Positions 1 through 11,265 of a DNA stretch of 64,000 bases are shown in pieces. Source of the stretch: Mesaphorura yosii (lineage: Eukaryota; Arthropoda; Collembola; Poduromorpha; Tullbergiidae); NCBI GenBank assembly GCA_009869945.1, contig WIXG01000037.1, positions 283,184 to 347,183 on the forward strand. Direction: 5' to 3'. The translations under genes and the position numbers were made by a program. Numbering within the stretch: position 1 is the first letter of the stretch; the number at the start of each line of letters is the position of its first letter. The notes beneath the pieces are model-generated. The model was not told where the DNA came from and made no database searches. It was given only the letters and a program-made list of their open reading frames with translations.

Positions 1-1188
1 CCCATTAGGCAATGCTCCTGAAACACACAATCAGAATCTATTAGAATCTTCCGCGTTCTGCTCCTGCTGCTGAACTCTTCAAATCTGTCCTGACTGCTTA
101 CCTTTGTCCTTTGAAATACTGCTTTCGGTTCCAGATTTTTTGTATGCCCCGGATTCTTTATATTCGTGCGAATCCAGCAAATATCTTCACATCTTCGGAA
201 ACCCCACCTTCGTAAACAAACTCTCCCCATGTCAAGCCCCTCAGAAGAACCACACCACAGAAATATGAAAGATCTCTGAGCAGCTACGGTCGGAATATCC
301 AAAGCTAGTATTTGTTCCCAATTCCAAAATTCGATATCCCCAGTTATCCCGTAACTGCGCTGATACTCTTCCAAAGGAGGCTCAATTAGGATTACATCAA
401 ACTTGGTTTTGATGGAGCCCAGCGGGAATGTGTGAAGATCGGTCTTCAAGTACATGGGTGGTGAAGCGGTTTCTTGGATTAGATCATCCTGTGTGTTGAA
501 CGATCAAATACTTAATGCGTTTGGCGACAAGGAGCATTTTGAAGATGAGTTCATCACCTTGAGCCTAATGAGTTCCTTCAATTTCGGATACTCCTCAAAT
601 CGGTCAGCAAGCCCCACATCCCTGATAAAATTTTGTGGCCTTTGACCCGTGTCAACGAAGTGTTGACAATAATCATTGTGTGGATTTGAGGATTGAGTTC
701 CCTAGAGTGAATAGCATTATCATAATTTTAATTCAGTTGAGTTAGACATTGACAGTTAAATTCGTAGTAAAGAATTCCCTTACTTTAAGGAACGTCGACG
801 AGTCTTTGTACACCAGGGGCGCTTCGCCTTCACTTTTGCTCACCGATGAACCGTCCTTCCCATTTTCTGCCTCCTTCCTACGTTTTTCCTGCGGGAGCGC
901 CGAACTTGGAGTTGTAGACTCAGGTTGCTTGTCCGGCCTTTTAGTCGGTTGATTAAGGACAGATTCTGCAGGTTCATGACTTCCGGCTACACCAAGCACA
1001 GAATGAAGTTGCTCCACAGAATCGACCCCGAACTGGAAGGAGTTTAGTCACAGGCCATGCCATTGGATTATCAATTGTAGTTGCTAGAATTCCAAGTGAC
1101 TAACCTGCTGTGCAAGCAAGAGTTTTCGTCGTCTCGATCTTTCTCTCACGGATTTCAATTCATCATCAATATCGACATAATCACTCAT
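1..1188 (-). CDS. METTL14: METTL14, m6A methyltransferase complex subunit (5' part; 3' end off window)
   Basis: Exons on the minus strand are 1188-1105, 1032-784, 701-558, 488-102 and 17-1 (continuing off the edge); all junctions are GT-AG and phase 0. The start fits the family: a short charged N-terminus with [14 protein letters not shown], then YKDSSTFLK, the [20 protein letters not shown] block, and the MT-A70 fold with EPPL at about residues 195-198. EPPL in place of the catalytic DPPW of METTL3 is the METTL14 hallmark. The last visible residues are EHCLMG. METTL14 pairs with METTL3 in the nucleus and supports RNA binding for N6-adenosine methylation of mRNA; it is not itself catalytic. 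About 294 residues are visible, and the family is usually 400-460. The gene diverges from CWF19L2 across a 552-bp spacer. Confidence 0.95.
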
Positions 1189-1740
1189 TGCTATCCACCA
1201 CACTAAAAACAGCTGATGGTGCCTGGCAGCCTGGCTGGCAGTGTTTTAATCGCTCACAGTAGTCTGAAATGAATGCAAATTAATTCGCATTATGCTCTGA
1301 TTTCTCAGCTTCCAGAGTTAAGTTACGTCGTTGTTCGCAAGGGATCGAATATAAAATCGGTTACGGATGCTCCCGTCGTGTCTTGTGTCCCGCTCCCTGC
1401 CAATCCCAACACATATGACTGGTTGAACTAATAAAAGCGCACCAACGTTGGACAATGATTGACACTGAACACCTGCCTGCCTGTAAAATTTGTAAAGATA
1501 CGCAATCTGAGCCCGAAGTGGCTTTCATGAATACAATCTTGCAAATACAGTCGATTTTTGAATCTGTCCTTTCCGCCTACCGCGGAAATTCCTTTTCAAG
1601 TGTTTCAACACGAATTCAAGTCGCATTCCCGATACGCATTTGTATACATTTTGGAAACGAAGAAAAGATCAGATTTTGGTAAAGGCGAAGGCAAAGGCTG
1701 CCTGAAGTGTCCAAGGGAAGTGTCAGAACTCAGCATCAGC
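1189..1740. promoter_or_regulatory. Shared spacer/promoter between METTL14 and CWF19L2
   Basis: 552 bp separate the two start codons, so both promoters and 5' UTRs must lie here unless upstream exons exist. No clear TATA box was seen at a useful distance from either start. A 75-codon ATG ORF at 1455-1682 lies upstream of the CWF19L2 start in another frame and could act as an upstream ORF if it is in the leader. Confidence 0.6.
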
Positions 1741-4660
1741 ATGGATGTCAGGGATCCTATGTTGGATCCAAACTTTAAGACGCTCACATCAGATGAGTCG
1801 GACAACGATTTGCCGCCTAACGCTTCCAAAGATCGCAAACGAGGCAGCAAGTCGCATTCTCCTAAGAAGCACAAGAATAAACATCACCGACACCATAAGT
1901 CCAAAAGTAAAAAGAAGCGCAAGAAACACAGCAAGAGAAGTAGCTCGTCTTCGGAGGAGCAGTCGGGGTCAGAGTCAAATTCAGTAAGCACTCCTTCTCA
2001 CGTTTCATTCTTGTAGTCTCGGCATACGAAACAATATTTATCATCATTGTCTTCGTTGCAGGGAGAAGATGAATGGGTTGAAAAACAGTCAACTGAATCC
2101 ATAGTTCAAAAAGCTCCGAAGCAGGAGAAGACTTTGGAAATGACTATTCCTAAGGATGATGAGGATATGTTCAATCTTATTCCAACCTACTCGAATGATT
2201 CTAAGAAACAGAAAAGAAAAGATGAGAAGCGGGCTGATCGCGAGCTATCTTCCATCGATCGGGTAATTAGGCAGTAATATGCTTGCAGCAGTATAAATTC
2301 AGCAGGTAACTAGTAACCTAACGTTGTATCGATTTCGTGTCGTTTCAGGCCGGACTTCATGAACGCGAGCTCAATCCTTATTGGAAGGATGGCGGAAGCG
2401 GATTGCCCACAGAAGAGGGCCACCAGACTAGCCAGAGGCCCAGCTCATCTTCTGCAGTAGGCGACGGAGGGCTGAGCTGGCTGAAGAAATCATACCAAAG
2501 AGCAAAGGAACAAGCGGCAGAAGAGAAAAGAAGTTTAGAAGAAATTGCAGCGGAGCGTTGGGGGGTAAATCCAATCTTATCTGGCTAAATTAACTTGTAC
2601 TCTCACAGTCTTTGATTGTTCTCGTTCCAGTCGTTGAACAATTTCTTCTCGATGTTGGAAGAAGCAGAAAGGAAGGCTTCAAAGGGAAGCCACAGAGGCA
2701 GTGCGAGACGCGACAGAGATCGAGACGATGACAGACGCCACAGATCGTCATTCAGGAGGCCGGACCGTGATAGCGATGAGGAACGGAGTACCAGTAGGGA
2801 CTCTTCGTATTCGAGGTCACATAATCGCCAACCTGGTTGGAGGAAGCAAACCGCTGCGTCAGACACATTGCATGATGAACGAAAGAAGAGAGAGTTAACT
2901 CCAGAAGAATTAAAGAAAAGGTCGCGATCAAGATCACCATTTAGCCCACCAAAGCCAGAGGCAGTGGAAAAGACTGGTGATTTGGAATCTGAAGAGGATG
3001 AAGTCAAACCTGAAACTGAAGCTAAGGTTTTAACAGACCAAGAAATGAATGCGCTCAATGCGAAAATTATCAAGGCTGAACTAATGTCCAATACGGTAAT
3101 TTCAATTCAAATTGTTTCTTTCGTGTATTGCACTTTGCGCCTTGTAAATAATTACTATTGTCACATTTTATTAGGCGTTGGCGGCTGAACTGAAGAGTCA
3201 GCTTGAGAAGGCCAAGAAGGACAGAGAAGAATTTATTAAGACGGGTGGTAAACCAAATCGTGAGAAAAGAATTGTGACGAAGGTAATTATGGACAACCGT
3301 GGTGGAGGACGCCCGAAGAGAGATAAGCCAACGGAAACCCACAAAGATGGCCAACGAGTTCGATATTTTCCTGACGATGACAAGTACTCTTTGGCTAATA
3401 TGGTTAGTTCAGTTCATCATCCAACTGTCTACTCAAGCCCATTTCACCTTGATTTTATTTGATCTATTTCTTCGAATTTTAGTTTCAAAAGGAGAAGATG
3501 AATACTGTGGAGGACGAAAACGCTCTATTTTCGAGATTAGCGGGACAGGTAAGACCTCAGAAGAAAAGGGATTTTGCTTACGTTCGTAAAATTTGACTCA
3601 TCTGTATCCGATTTCACCTTGTAGAAAATGAAGCCAACCGAAGATTATGACATGGATGACATTTTTGCCGATAAAGCAAGTAGTTCCAAGAGCGTTCGCA
3701 AGGAGCAGGAAAGAGATATTCGAAAGGTGGTGGATGAAGAGAAGCAATACCAAAAGACTTTGGCTGATTGTAATTGGTGCTTTGAAGGGAAAATGCAAAA
3801 GAACATAGTGATTGCCATCGGTGAAAAGGTGAGTGAATCTCAGCTCGAATTTTTTCTTAATTCACTCAAACTCCCAAACTATTGTTCATTTGTAGAGCTT
3901 CCTTTGCGTACCTCCATTTCAATCTCTGACCGAAGGCCATTGCATGATAGTTCCAATGTTTCACTCAGCCTGTTCTACCGCAGTGGATGAGGATGTATGG
4001 GCAGAAATGCAAGTAAGTTCTCAGTTCCCTAGTTGCGGTCACAAAATAAAATGCATACATAAAAAGCAAATGCATGCTGAGGTAAAATTTGATAATATTT
4101 ACTTAATTCTTGCAGAAATTCAGACAAGCAGTTGTACGAATGTTTAGCGATAAAGACGAAGATGTCGTGGTCTTTGAAAATGCTGTTTGCCTGAAGAGTC
4201 ATCCACACATGTACATTGAATGCGTCCCGATGCCAAAGGAAATCGGTGAATTGGCTCCAATTTACTTTAAGGTTAGTCGAATCGATATTTCGACAAGCAA
4301 CTAAATAAGTTCGCGTTGTGCAAAACTTGAACATTTGGTTTGCAGAAAGCGATTCAGGAATGCGAGACTGAGTGGTCACAAAACAAGAAAGTAGTCGAGT
4401 TGCGCGGAAAGGATATCCGGAGAGGAGTTCCAAAAGGGCTGCCCTATTTCTGGGTTGATTTTGGAATGGACAGTGGATTTGCCCATGTCATAGAAGACGA
4501 AAAGTATTTCCCGAGGAATTTTGCACAGGAAATTATTGGAGGAATGTTGGAGCTGGATCATCACCTTTGGCGAAAACAGAAACAGGATGACTTCAATGCA
4601 CAGAAGAACAAAGTCATGGAGTTCCTCAAGATTTGGGAGCTGTATGACTGGACGCGGTAA
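1741..4660 (+). CDS. CWF19L2: CWF19-like protein 2 (CwfJ family splicing factor)
   Basis: Ten phase-0 exons: 1741-1983, 2062-2262, 2349-2564, 2631-3095, 3175-3402, 3483-3548, 3625-3828, 3896-4012, 4116-4271 and 4346-4660, giving 736 residues. The ATG at 1741 is the first in frame and has A at -3. The N-terminus is a Lys/Ser/His-rich RS-like tract. The middle carries the family block [10 protein letters not shown]...[12 protein letters not shown]. The C-terminus holds CwfJ_C_1 (about 515-632, with [16 protein letters not shown] and [13 protein letters not shown]) and CwfJ_C_2 (about 640-736, with [20 protein letters not shown]-like residues, [12 protein letters not shown] and a YDWTR end). The family acts in the nucleus in late (intron-lariat) spliceosomes. 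Introns are short, about 70-105 bp. The human protein is longer (about 890) mainly in its low-complexity N-terminus. Confidence 0.96.
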
Positions 4661-4775
4661 CACAGCCCAACGCGGAACATTCTTGGGACTTCCATTAATG
4701 GTCGAAGTATGTGTTCTTTGTATTTTTATTACATGACGGTAACAGAACATTAATTTTAAAAGCATAAATCCTAGT

Positions 4776-4781
4776 AATAAA
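4776..4781 (+). terminator. Poly(A) signal of CWF19L2
   Basis: AATAAA lies 116 nt after the stop codon. A reverse-strand AATAAA (plus TTTATT) at 4785-4790 lies 4 nt away and can serve the convergent dehydrogenase gene; a second reverse copy is at 4920-4925. Confidence 0.7.
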
Positions 4782-4986
4782 ATGTTTATTATTGACGAAA
4801 GACGAATTCAACTCTAATTCTTTCGTCTCCTTTTCTTGTATTTAATTTAATGGCACGTAGCGGCAAAATTAACACTCTAACTCATGTTTTCTAACAGCGA
4901 TTGAACAGGAAGTCATTAGTTTATTCATGCCTTTCCCTGTCCTATTTTGAAAAGTGGGTTCATCCAGCGTTAGCACAAATAAGCGT

Positions 4987-7900
4987 TTAGACATCGTAAC
5001 GAGCTGGAAGGGCAGTCTGTTGTTTGTGTTGTTTTAGAACAGCGTTTGAAACACAGTTTGGCGAGAAGGCGATCATCATGCTCTTGACTCTTGAACTCGT
5101 CGACGGTGTCAGGACGTAGTACTGCTCTGGGTTGGAACACATGACGGACTCTTCCACAGTCCTCATCGCGTACGGGGACAGAATTTCCACGGTTGGATCG
5201 TCTAGTGTGTCTTGCGCCTTGCGCTCATGCCCGAGTGCGTAGGCGTAGTCGTCATACTTTGCAAGCTTGCCTCCAGTAGCAGTTGGGTTTGGGAATTCGT
5301 TGATTCTAAAGAGGATGAAAGTAAAAATAAAAAAATTGTTTGGGAAGGAATAATGCGTGCACGAAGCGGCGAATCTCGATGAAATATATTTTGCTTCCCA
5401 TTCAGGCTATACTTCAGACTCCGTTTGAAAAATATAGAAATGATAGTCAAATCCATTCTTGTTAACCATATACTAAATCCTGTTCACATAATTGTTTTGA
5501 GTTGGGTCATTAATTAAATCCTGTGCAAATGGCTAACTAAGAACTACGTCAGCCTAGACTCTCCCGAAGCGCAATTATGTTAATTAGTTTCAAAAGGGTA
5601 AGCTCCATTGTGCGATAAGTTCCTGTATACCTCACTGGAAGATATTTTTTGACATCTCTACCTAATTAATGAACGTCTAGCAGAGTGGAGAAAGCAGGAA
5701 GTCCCCAGGCTTCCAAGAATTGATGCACTCCCTCACAGTTCTAAATGTTAATTAGCTCCGCGCTGCTTTCTTTGCTTGTGGCTCCCAAACCGAGGCCCAC
5801 ACCTGGTGTGCCAATGTTTTTACTACTCGACTCAGACTGGCTCGTGGCTCCTTTTGCTTTACGACAAGATACTACACGAGAGCACGAGAAAGATTTTGAA
5901 GGAGAAGACTAAAGACTACTTTATGATGCACTCTGCAGGAAACTTTGCCGACATAAAGCAGCTCGTGGATTAACAATAAAGATGAGGAAGAGATTCTCCT
6001 AATGCTAACTGCTACGCTGTACTGGTCTAGAAAGTAGGACAAATTAATAAACCCAGCGATAAAATCTCTCTCAGTTTCATGATACGATTTGGTGACACGA
6101 CGGGCGGGAGAAGACACGCGGAAGCCGATGCTGGGTTGGATAGGACCACAGCAGTAGCAGAGGAATTACTGTCATCTGCCAAGCAGAAGTAATAATCCCT
6201 TCATTCATTAAACTTCCCATTCTCAATTTTACTTCACTTCGCTCCTTGCAAGTATTTTGCTCGCAGATTTGATGAATTCATTAATCAACGTAGAGTGTCG
6301 GTCGCCAAATGTGGTAAAACCCTGACAAAGTTGCACATCTCACATACGCGGTATGCGGGTGGTCTAGGATTATAAAAACAAAGAATGTCGCATGCATTCG
6401 CTTCGCGACGACTGCAATAAAGAAATGGACCGTCTCTTCTTTCATTTCATCCCCCAGCATGCGAAGCAACAGCGAATCAATAAAGTCGTATTAAGTTTCG
6501 ACTGACTCCTGCACTAATTCCTTCCTTCAAGCCTTGCCGAAATCAACCATCAACCCCTCACGTAAATACCGCTTCTCAATTCCGACTTCGTAAATTGACA
6601 TAAAATTGGCGGACCAGCTTCTAGCATCATTACTCGTTTGTGGACGTGCTCGCTAATTCTGTTTGGCATCATAGTTGCCTACACTGCAAACCCGAGAAGA
6701 GAAGCAACTTCAACTACAACTTACGCATATGTGTGTTAAATTCTAAAATATGAAGTGGCGTTCTTATAGCTTATCATCAATATTCTAAGGCTCTTTACTT
6801 TTGTGCATAAAATGCATCTGGATGCAGGCAAATGACGGGCACTCCGTGGGGTTTCAGCTGTGCTCGGAGGCCAGCTGCTAGGCCTTCGGCCGCGAATCGT
6901 GCGGCGGTCCAGACTCCATGTGTGACACCAATCGCTCCAGTTCCCCAAACACGAAGACCCAGAGACATACCGTCGTCGGCTCCCAGAATGATCAACCGAC
7001 CTGCAATACAAGTGCAAGAGAAAAAATTGAAAGCTTGTATTAAGATATTTAGAACGACCATTCTCGCATGGCCCACCGCATGACATCATCTGAACCTATT
7101 TTGGTCATACAAGAAATTGCAATTAACTTTATACGACCACATTTACGAGTACGAGACCATTACGACCATTTGATTTTTAATAACGCTTTTAAGGTGTCTC
7201 ATAAAACGGCAGACGGCAAAAGCAAACCGCAAGTGCAGTGCCGTGCATTGCAGGTCGTGTCGTTTGCGCAATTACGCCATAATTATCTCAAAGAATGTAA
7301 TGAAATGATCAAATTCAGCAAACCCAACTTAATAGCCCGTCTTATCTCAAGTAAATTACTAAACGCCAGCGCAAAATCAAGAATGATCAAGACTATGATG
7401 AACTAATTCAGTTTCTGAATGGTTTGGGTTGGGTCGGCTCCGCGACTTCATTATTACGATTTCGACGTGTCTGCGCTGCGAAATGCGAAATGAATTACGA
7501 AAATAGCAGTACACGCAGCAACCATCAGTGGCAAGACGAATGTTTGTCTGCAAATGTAATTGTCGTTACTCTTGCTAATAAAATTGCTGGTGCGGGTGCC
7601 CATTGTCGATTTGCACTGCTTATAATTATAATGCAAGACACAAAGCGAGTGCACGTATGCAGGTACATGCGAAATAGTCAATGCCATTCTAATTTTGTCA
7701 TTTGGGTCATTGGTTGCGGTTTAGGCTCAGCACAGGTAATAAACCAACAATACGAATTGGTGATTGTGGTTAATGAGTTTCGAATACAACTGAGGATGCG
7801 AATAAGAATAGTATGTGTATATATTTATCTTTAGCTCCGGTTACAAATTGAAATTCGCCTTTTCAATTTCATTGCCGGTGGTGGTGGTGCTTCTTTCAAT

Positions 7901-10900
7901 GCTGCTAATAATGGAATTTCTGTTTCGTAAATTCGCTCAAGCCATCGTAAAACCTAGTAAAATTCGTCAGCCCGGTCCATTTCGAATAGCGACGGTGGCG
8001 GCAATCAAAATTCCTCGCCGGAATTTCGAAAGGCAGGCGGCTGAGAAGGTTACAGAAAGAATTAAAAGCCTCGGCGAATGTTAATTTTGACATTAATATT
8101 TTGAAAAGGATTCTGACAGCAATGATGTTTGCACAATTTCGACAATTTCACGAGCGTATTAATCACCTCAAATTACTTGAAGTACGCATAACGTGTCATT
8201 ACAATTTATTAAATTATTCAGGACACACGCGCATCATGCCGAACGCTGCATATTAAATGAGAATTACTTAATTGCAAGCAAAGGTCTGATAATTTGTAAG
8301 AGGAAGGCTCATTCGTTATAGCCAGATTGCCAACCTGCACAGCACAGGCAGACACACACTCCTTTCAAGAGTGGAGGCCCTAATTTGCATTTTAAGGACA
8401 ATTGCAATCTCTGCTCGCCTCAGAGTGTAAGAATTTGTTTTCCTAGCATCGTAGCATGTCACTTTGCTTCAGCATAGCAATAACTGGGCTGCAGAAAGTA
8501 CCAATTGCGACTGAGGTTGGTGGTTTACGCATTCGTTCCGTTCAAGGCTCAAGGTGAACCTGTGTTTGTAAGAAAATATGAGATAACACTATGCTTTGTC
8601 AGAATTCTGCATTTATTCAAGCAGAAATATCCCTAAACCTTTCCGAAGGTGTGAATGAATATTTGCAAAAGTCCTTCAAGTATGTTGTCTCGCCTTGCTT
8701 CATCCAGCAATAAAACGAATCAATGAAGCTGGGCAGCTCAAATCTGCTGTCTATTATTAGATGACCACGTTTTATTTGACTTTTGCTATGCTAATCATTT
8801 TTCAAGGAAAGATCGCAATTTTTCAATAAAAGTAGTAGTTCTTGGAGCGCAGTCTGCATTTTATGGCGTATGGCTGATGTCCTAATAAATGGTAATTAGA
8901 AGTAAGTACAGCTCTCCGCGTGTTTTGCGTTTTGCTTTAATTGCGGACGTGCAGTACATTTATGCTAGAGCCTGCGGCTGGCTTATAATCGTAAGATCTG
9001 CAATTAAAACTTTAATCCATCGCAATTCATAATGCCTGAAGTCCTCGCGTCGTTTCACTTTTGATCTTACCTTTCGCAGCTGAGAGATGTGGTAAACACG
9101 CTCGAATGAGCCTCAGCATGCCCACAACGGTGACCTCCAACGCGGTTCGCAATTGTTGTTCATCGTCACCACCATTGAATTTTGCGCTCTTGACTCCTGT
9201 GCCTGCCAAGTGCACGACAGCCCAAAGCCCTGCAAAAAGCAAAATACAAAATACATTAGAGGAATTAATTCGGCTGATTTGTTTATGTGTTTGTTGTCGA
9301 CAGTCAGCTTAAGAACTGGATTAATAGCAGTGCATTTGCTTTCAGAATATTTCGAAGGCATTTACGCATTGTTCGTCATTTCGACAACAACGCTATAACA
9401 GGTTTTCTTAATTCATAACCAGCAAATACTGATCTTGATACACAATGCTAATCTCACGTGCATTTGCCAATTGTTCATTTGTTGTTATTGTTCATGTCAA
9501 ATTCAGATTTCTATTCAAGCGAGTCAGCGACAAGCGATGAATAAGAAATTAATTTTCTTGCTGCGTGTGTTGTGTTGCAGCTGATGCATCGTATCGTACA
9601 GTATTGAAGCGAATGAAGGAGAGATGGCTAATTATCGATAAGGACATCGAAAATCGAAGACATGTGTCTGTGATCTAGAACGCTATGCTGGCCTACTGGC
9701 GGTAGTCAATCAATTAGTTTCACACGCCCAATTTGACCCACTGTTCAAAGGCCAACTGCACGCACGCACACTTAAAACGCGTTTTGATTAATTGCTGCTT
9801 TTAATTTCATACATTAAACTCAGGCTGAGACTCTGAGGCCAAAATTTTATGGTGTTGTTGCTGCTTCAAGCGAGCAAACAGTCGCAAAGACTCGGGCATA
9901 ACTTTCATCTCTTTAATGTTTTATGTTTAAGCTTTTGCATTTCGCTTATGAATGAATTTACGTTTTGAGCTTGCCAAAAATTGCAAAAGCAAAATGCTAA
10001 CGCACAGAGTACAGGCATAATACTTGGCAGTTGCGAGCAACAGGAAGGAAGTGAAAGTGATACACGCCTACATTGCAGACAAATTGTGTCTTTGTGTTGG
10101 AAGCTGATGACGCTGACGGTGACATGACAGATTGCAGGTATTGTTCTACGTCCGTCGCTTGTCCGCTGTCCCACAAACAATGACGCTCTGAAGCAAAACA
10201 ATGCTAGCCAGCCGTGTTTCAGTTTTCAGAGGACGGCTCGATTAAATTAATTGGAAATTGCTATACGCCATGAATATGAACGTGGGTATGTTAACTTATG
10301 CAATACAGTGCAAAATACGAGCACCGAAATTCCACGCATTTATGCATTGGCTTCGACGTTTTGCCTGAGCATATTTCTCATTACGTTTAATGGAAAAGTA
10401 AATGGATTTAAATAGTTCAATTTGTAAGCGTCAAATTATGCCACATGTGCTCTTACTGCCGGTGGTGGATCCGTTTTTATGTGCCACGCTAATTAATCGA
10501 CATGGAATCGATAACGGAAGGATTTTCACTGACTAGCAACGGAAACTCGATGCGAGAGGAAATTAGCCAATGAATTTTCCTTTTGCAAGCATTAATCTCA
10601 ATTAGTCAGGTACCACACACCTGCTCGGTCCAAGCTGCAGGAAGGAAGGAATTTTGGACACGGGGAGAAGTAATTGCTTCTGTCTAACTCGACAAAGCTA
10701 ATTAGAGGCAAGTCGGAAAGGTAACAAGAGTTCCCACAATGCTAATTAACGGGTTGGCATTGGCCAGTCCGTCCGTGTCTACGAATCTGTGAAGTAAAAA
10801 TCAATACAGAATGTCTGACTCTCACTTACCTTTCTCACCGGCATGAAAATGCTCGCGTACGATTTTGATGGCAAATCTCAGACTCTCGTCTTTCGTCACG

Positions 10901-11265
10901 TCCAGTTCTATAACATGGATCCACGGCGAGCCATTCGCTCGAAGGCGGTAGGCGGCTTCGGAATTGATGTCTGACACACCAGCAAAGACACGAAACCCGA
11001 GGGACGCCAAATGCTGAGTTATTTGTGTGCCAATGAAGGTGTCTGCGGCTGCAAGTCGTGAACGAGATCATGTATCATGTTCATGCTATGGCTGTGCAGC
11101 ATTATGAGTTTCAGTTTACTAACCAGTAATTAATACCGACTTGGATCCAGTTACAATTCTCGCACGTCCAACAAGCTTCTTCAGCAAAAATAGGAGAATG
11201 CAAACGGCTACGAAGAATATCACAACCAGTTGCACGATCAGCATCCACAGCAGTTGGTCTTCCAT
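4987..11265 (-). CDS. Membrane-anchored short-chain dehydrogenase-like protein, probable pseudoenzyme
   Basis: Exons 11265-11124, 11048-10830, 9229-9071, 7000-6799 and 5305-4987 (phases 1,1,1,2) give 346 residues. Residues 5-30 are a hydrophobic N-terminal anchor (LLWMLIVQLVVIFFVAVCIL), followed by basic residues, as in microsomal SDR9C enzymes (retinol, 17-beta-hydroxysteroid and hydroxybutyrate dehydrogenases). The fold is clear: SLGFRVFAGV, ELDVTKDESL, GLWAVVHLAG, RFAAEGLAAGLRAQLKPHGV. The functional motifs are altered. TGxxxGxG reads TAADTFIG (47-54). NNAG reads HLAG (127-130). The NVSS catalytic serine region reads LGAD (179-182). YxxxK reads WxxxR (W204, R208). The reading frame is intact across five exons, so this is a conserved non-catalytic member rather than a decayed pseudogene. 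The substrate is unknown. Confidence 0.88.
5306..10829. other. Large introns of the dehydrogenase-like gene
   Basis: Introns 5306-6798, 7001-9070 and 9230-10829 are AT-rich. ORFs here on the plus strand (5776-5973, 7068-7406, 7424-7834) show no recognisable domain or convincing splice context. No RNA gene was recognised. Confidence 0.6.

Noticed and set aside
454-645. Plus-strand ORF of 63 codons
   Set aside because: Antisense shadow of METTL14 exons 3 and 4.
1455-1682. 75-codon ATG ORF upstream of CWF19L2
   Set aside because: Different frame from CWF19L2 and no similarity to its N-terminus; kept only as a possible upstream ORF.
7068-7834. Two plus-strand ORFs (112 and 136 codons) in a dehydrogenase-like intron
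   Set aside because: No recognisable domain and no splice sites that extend them convincingly; consistent with chance.
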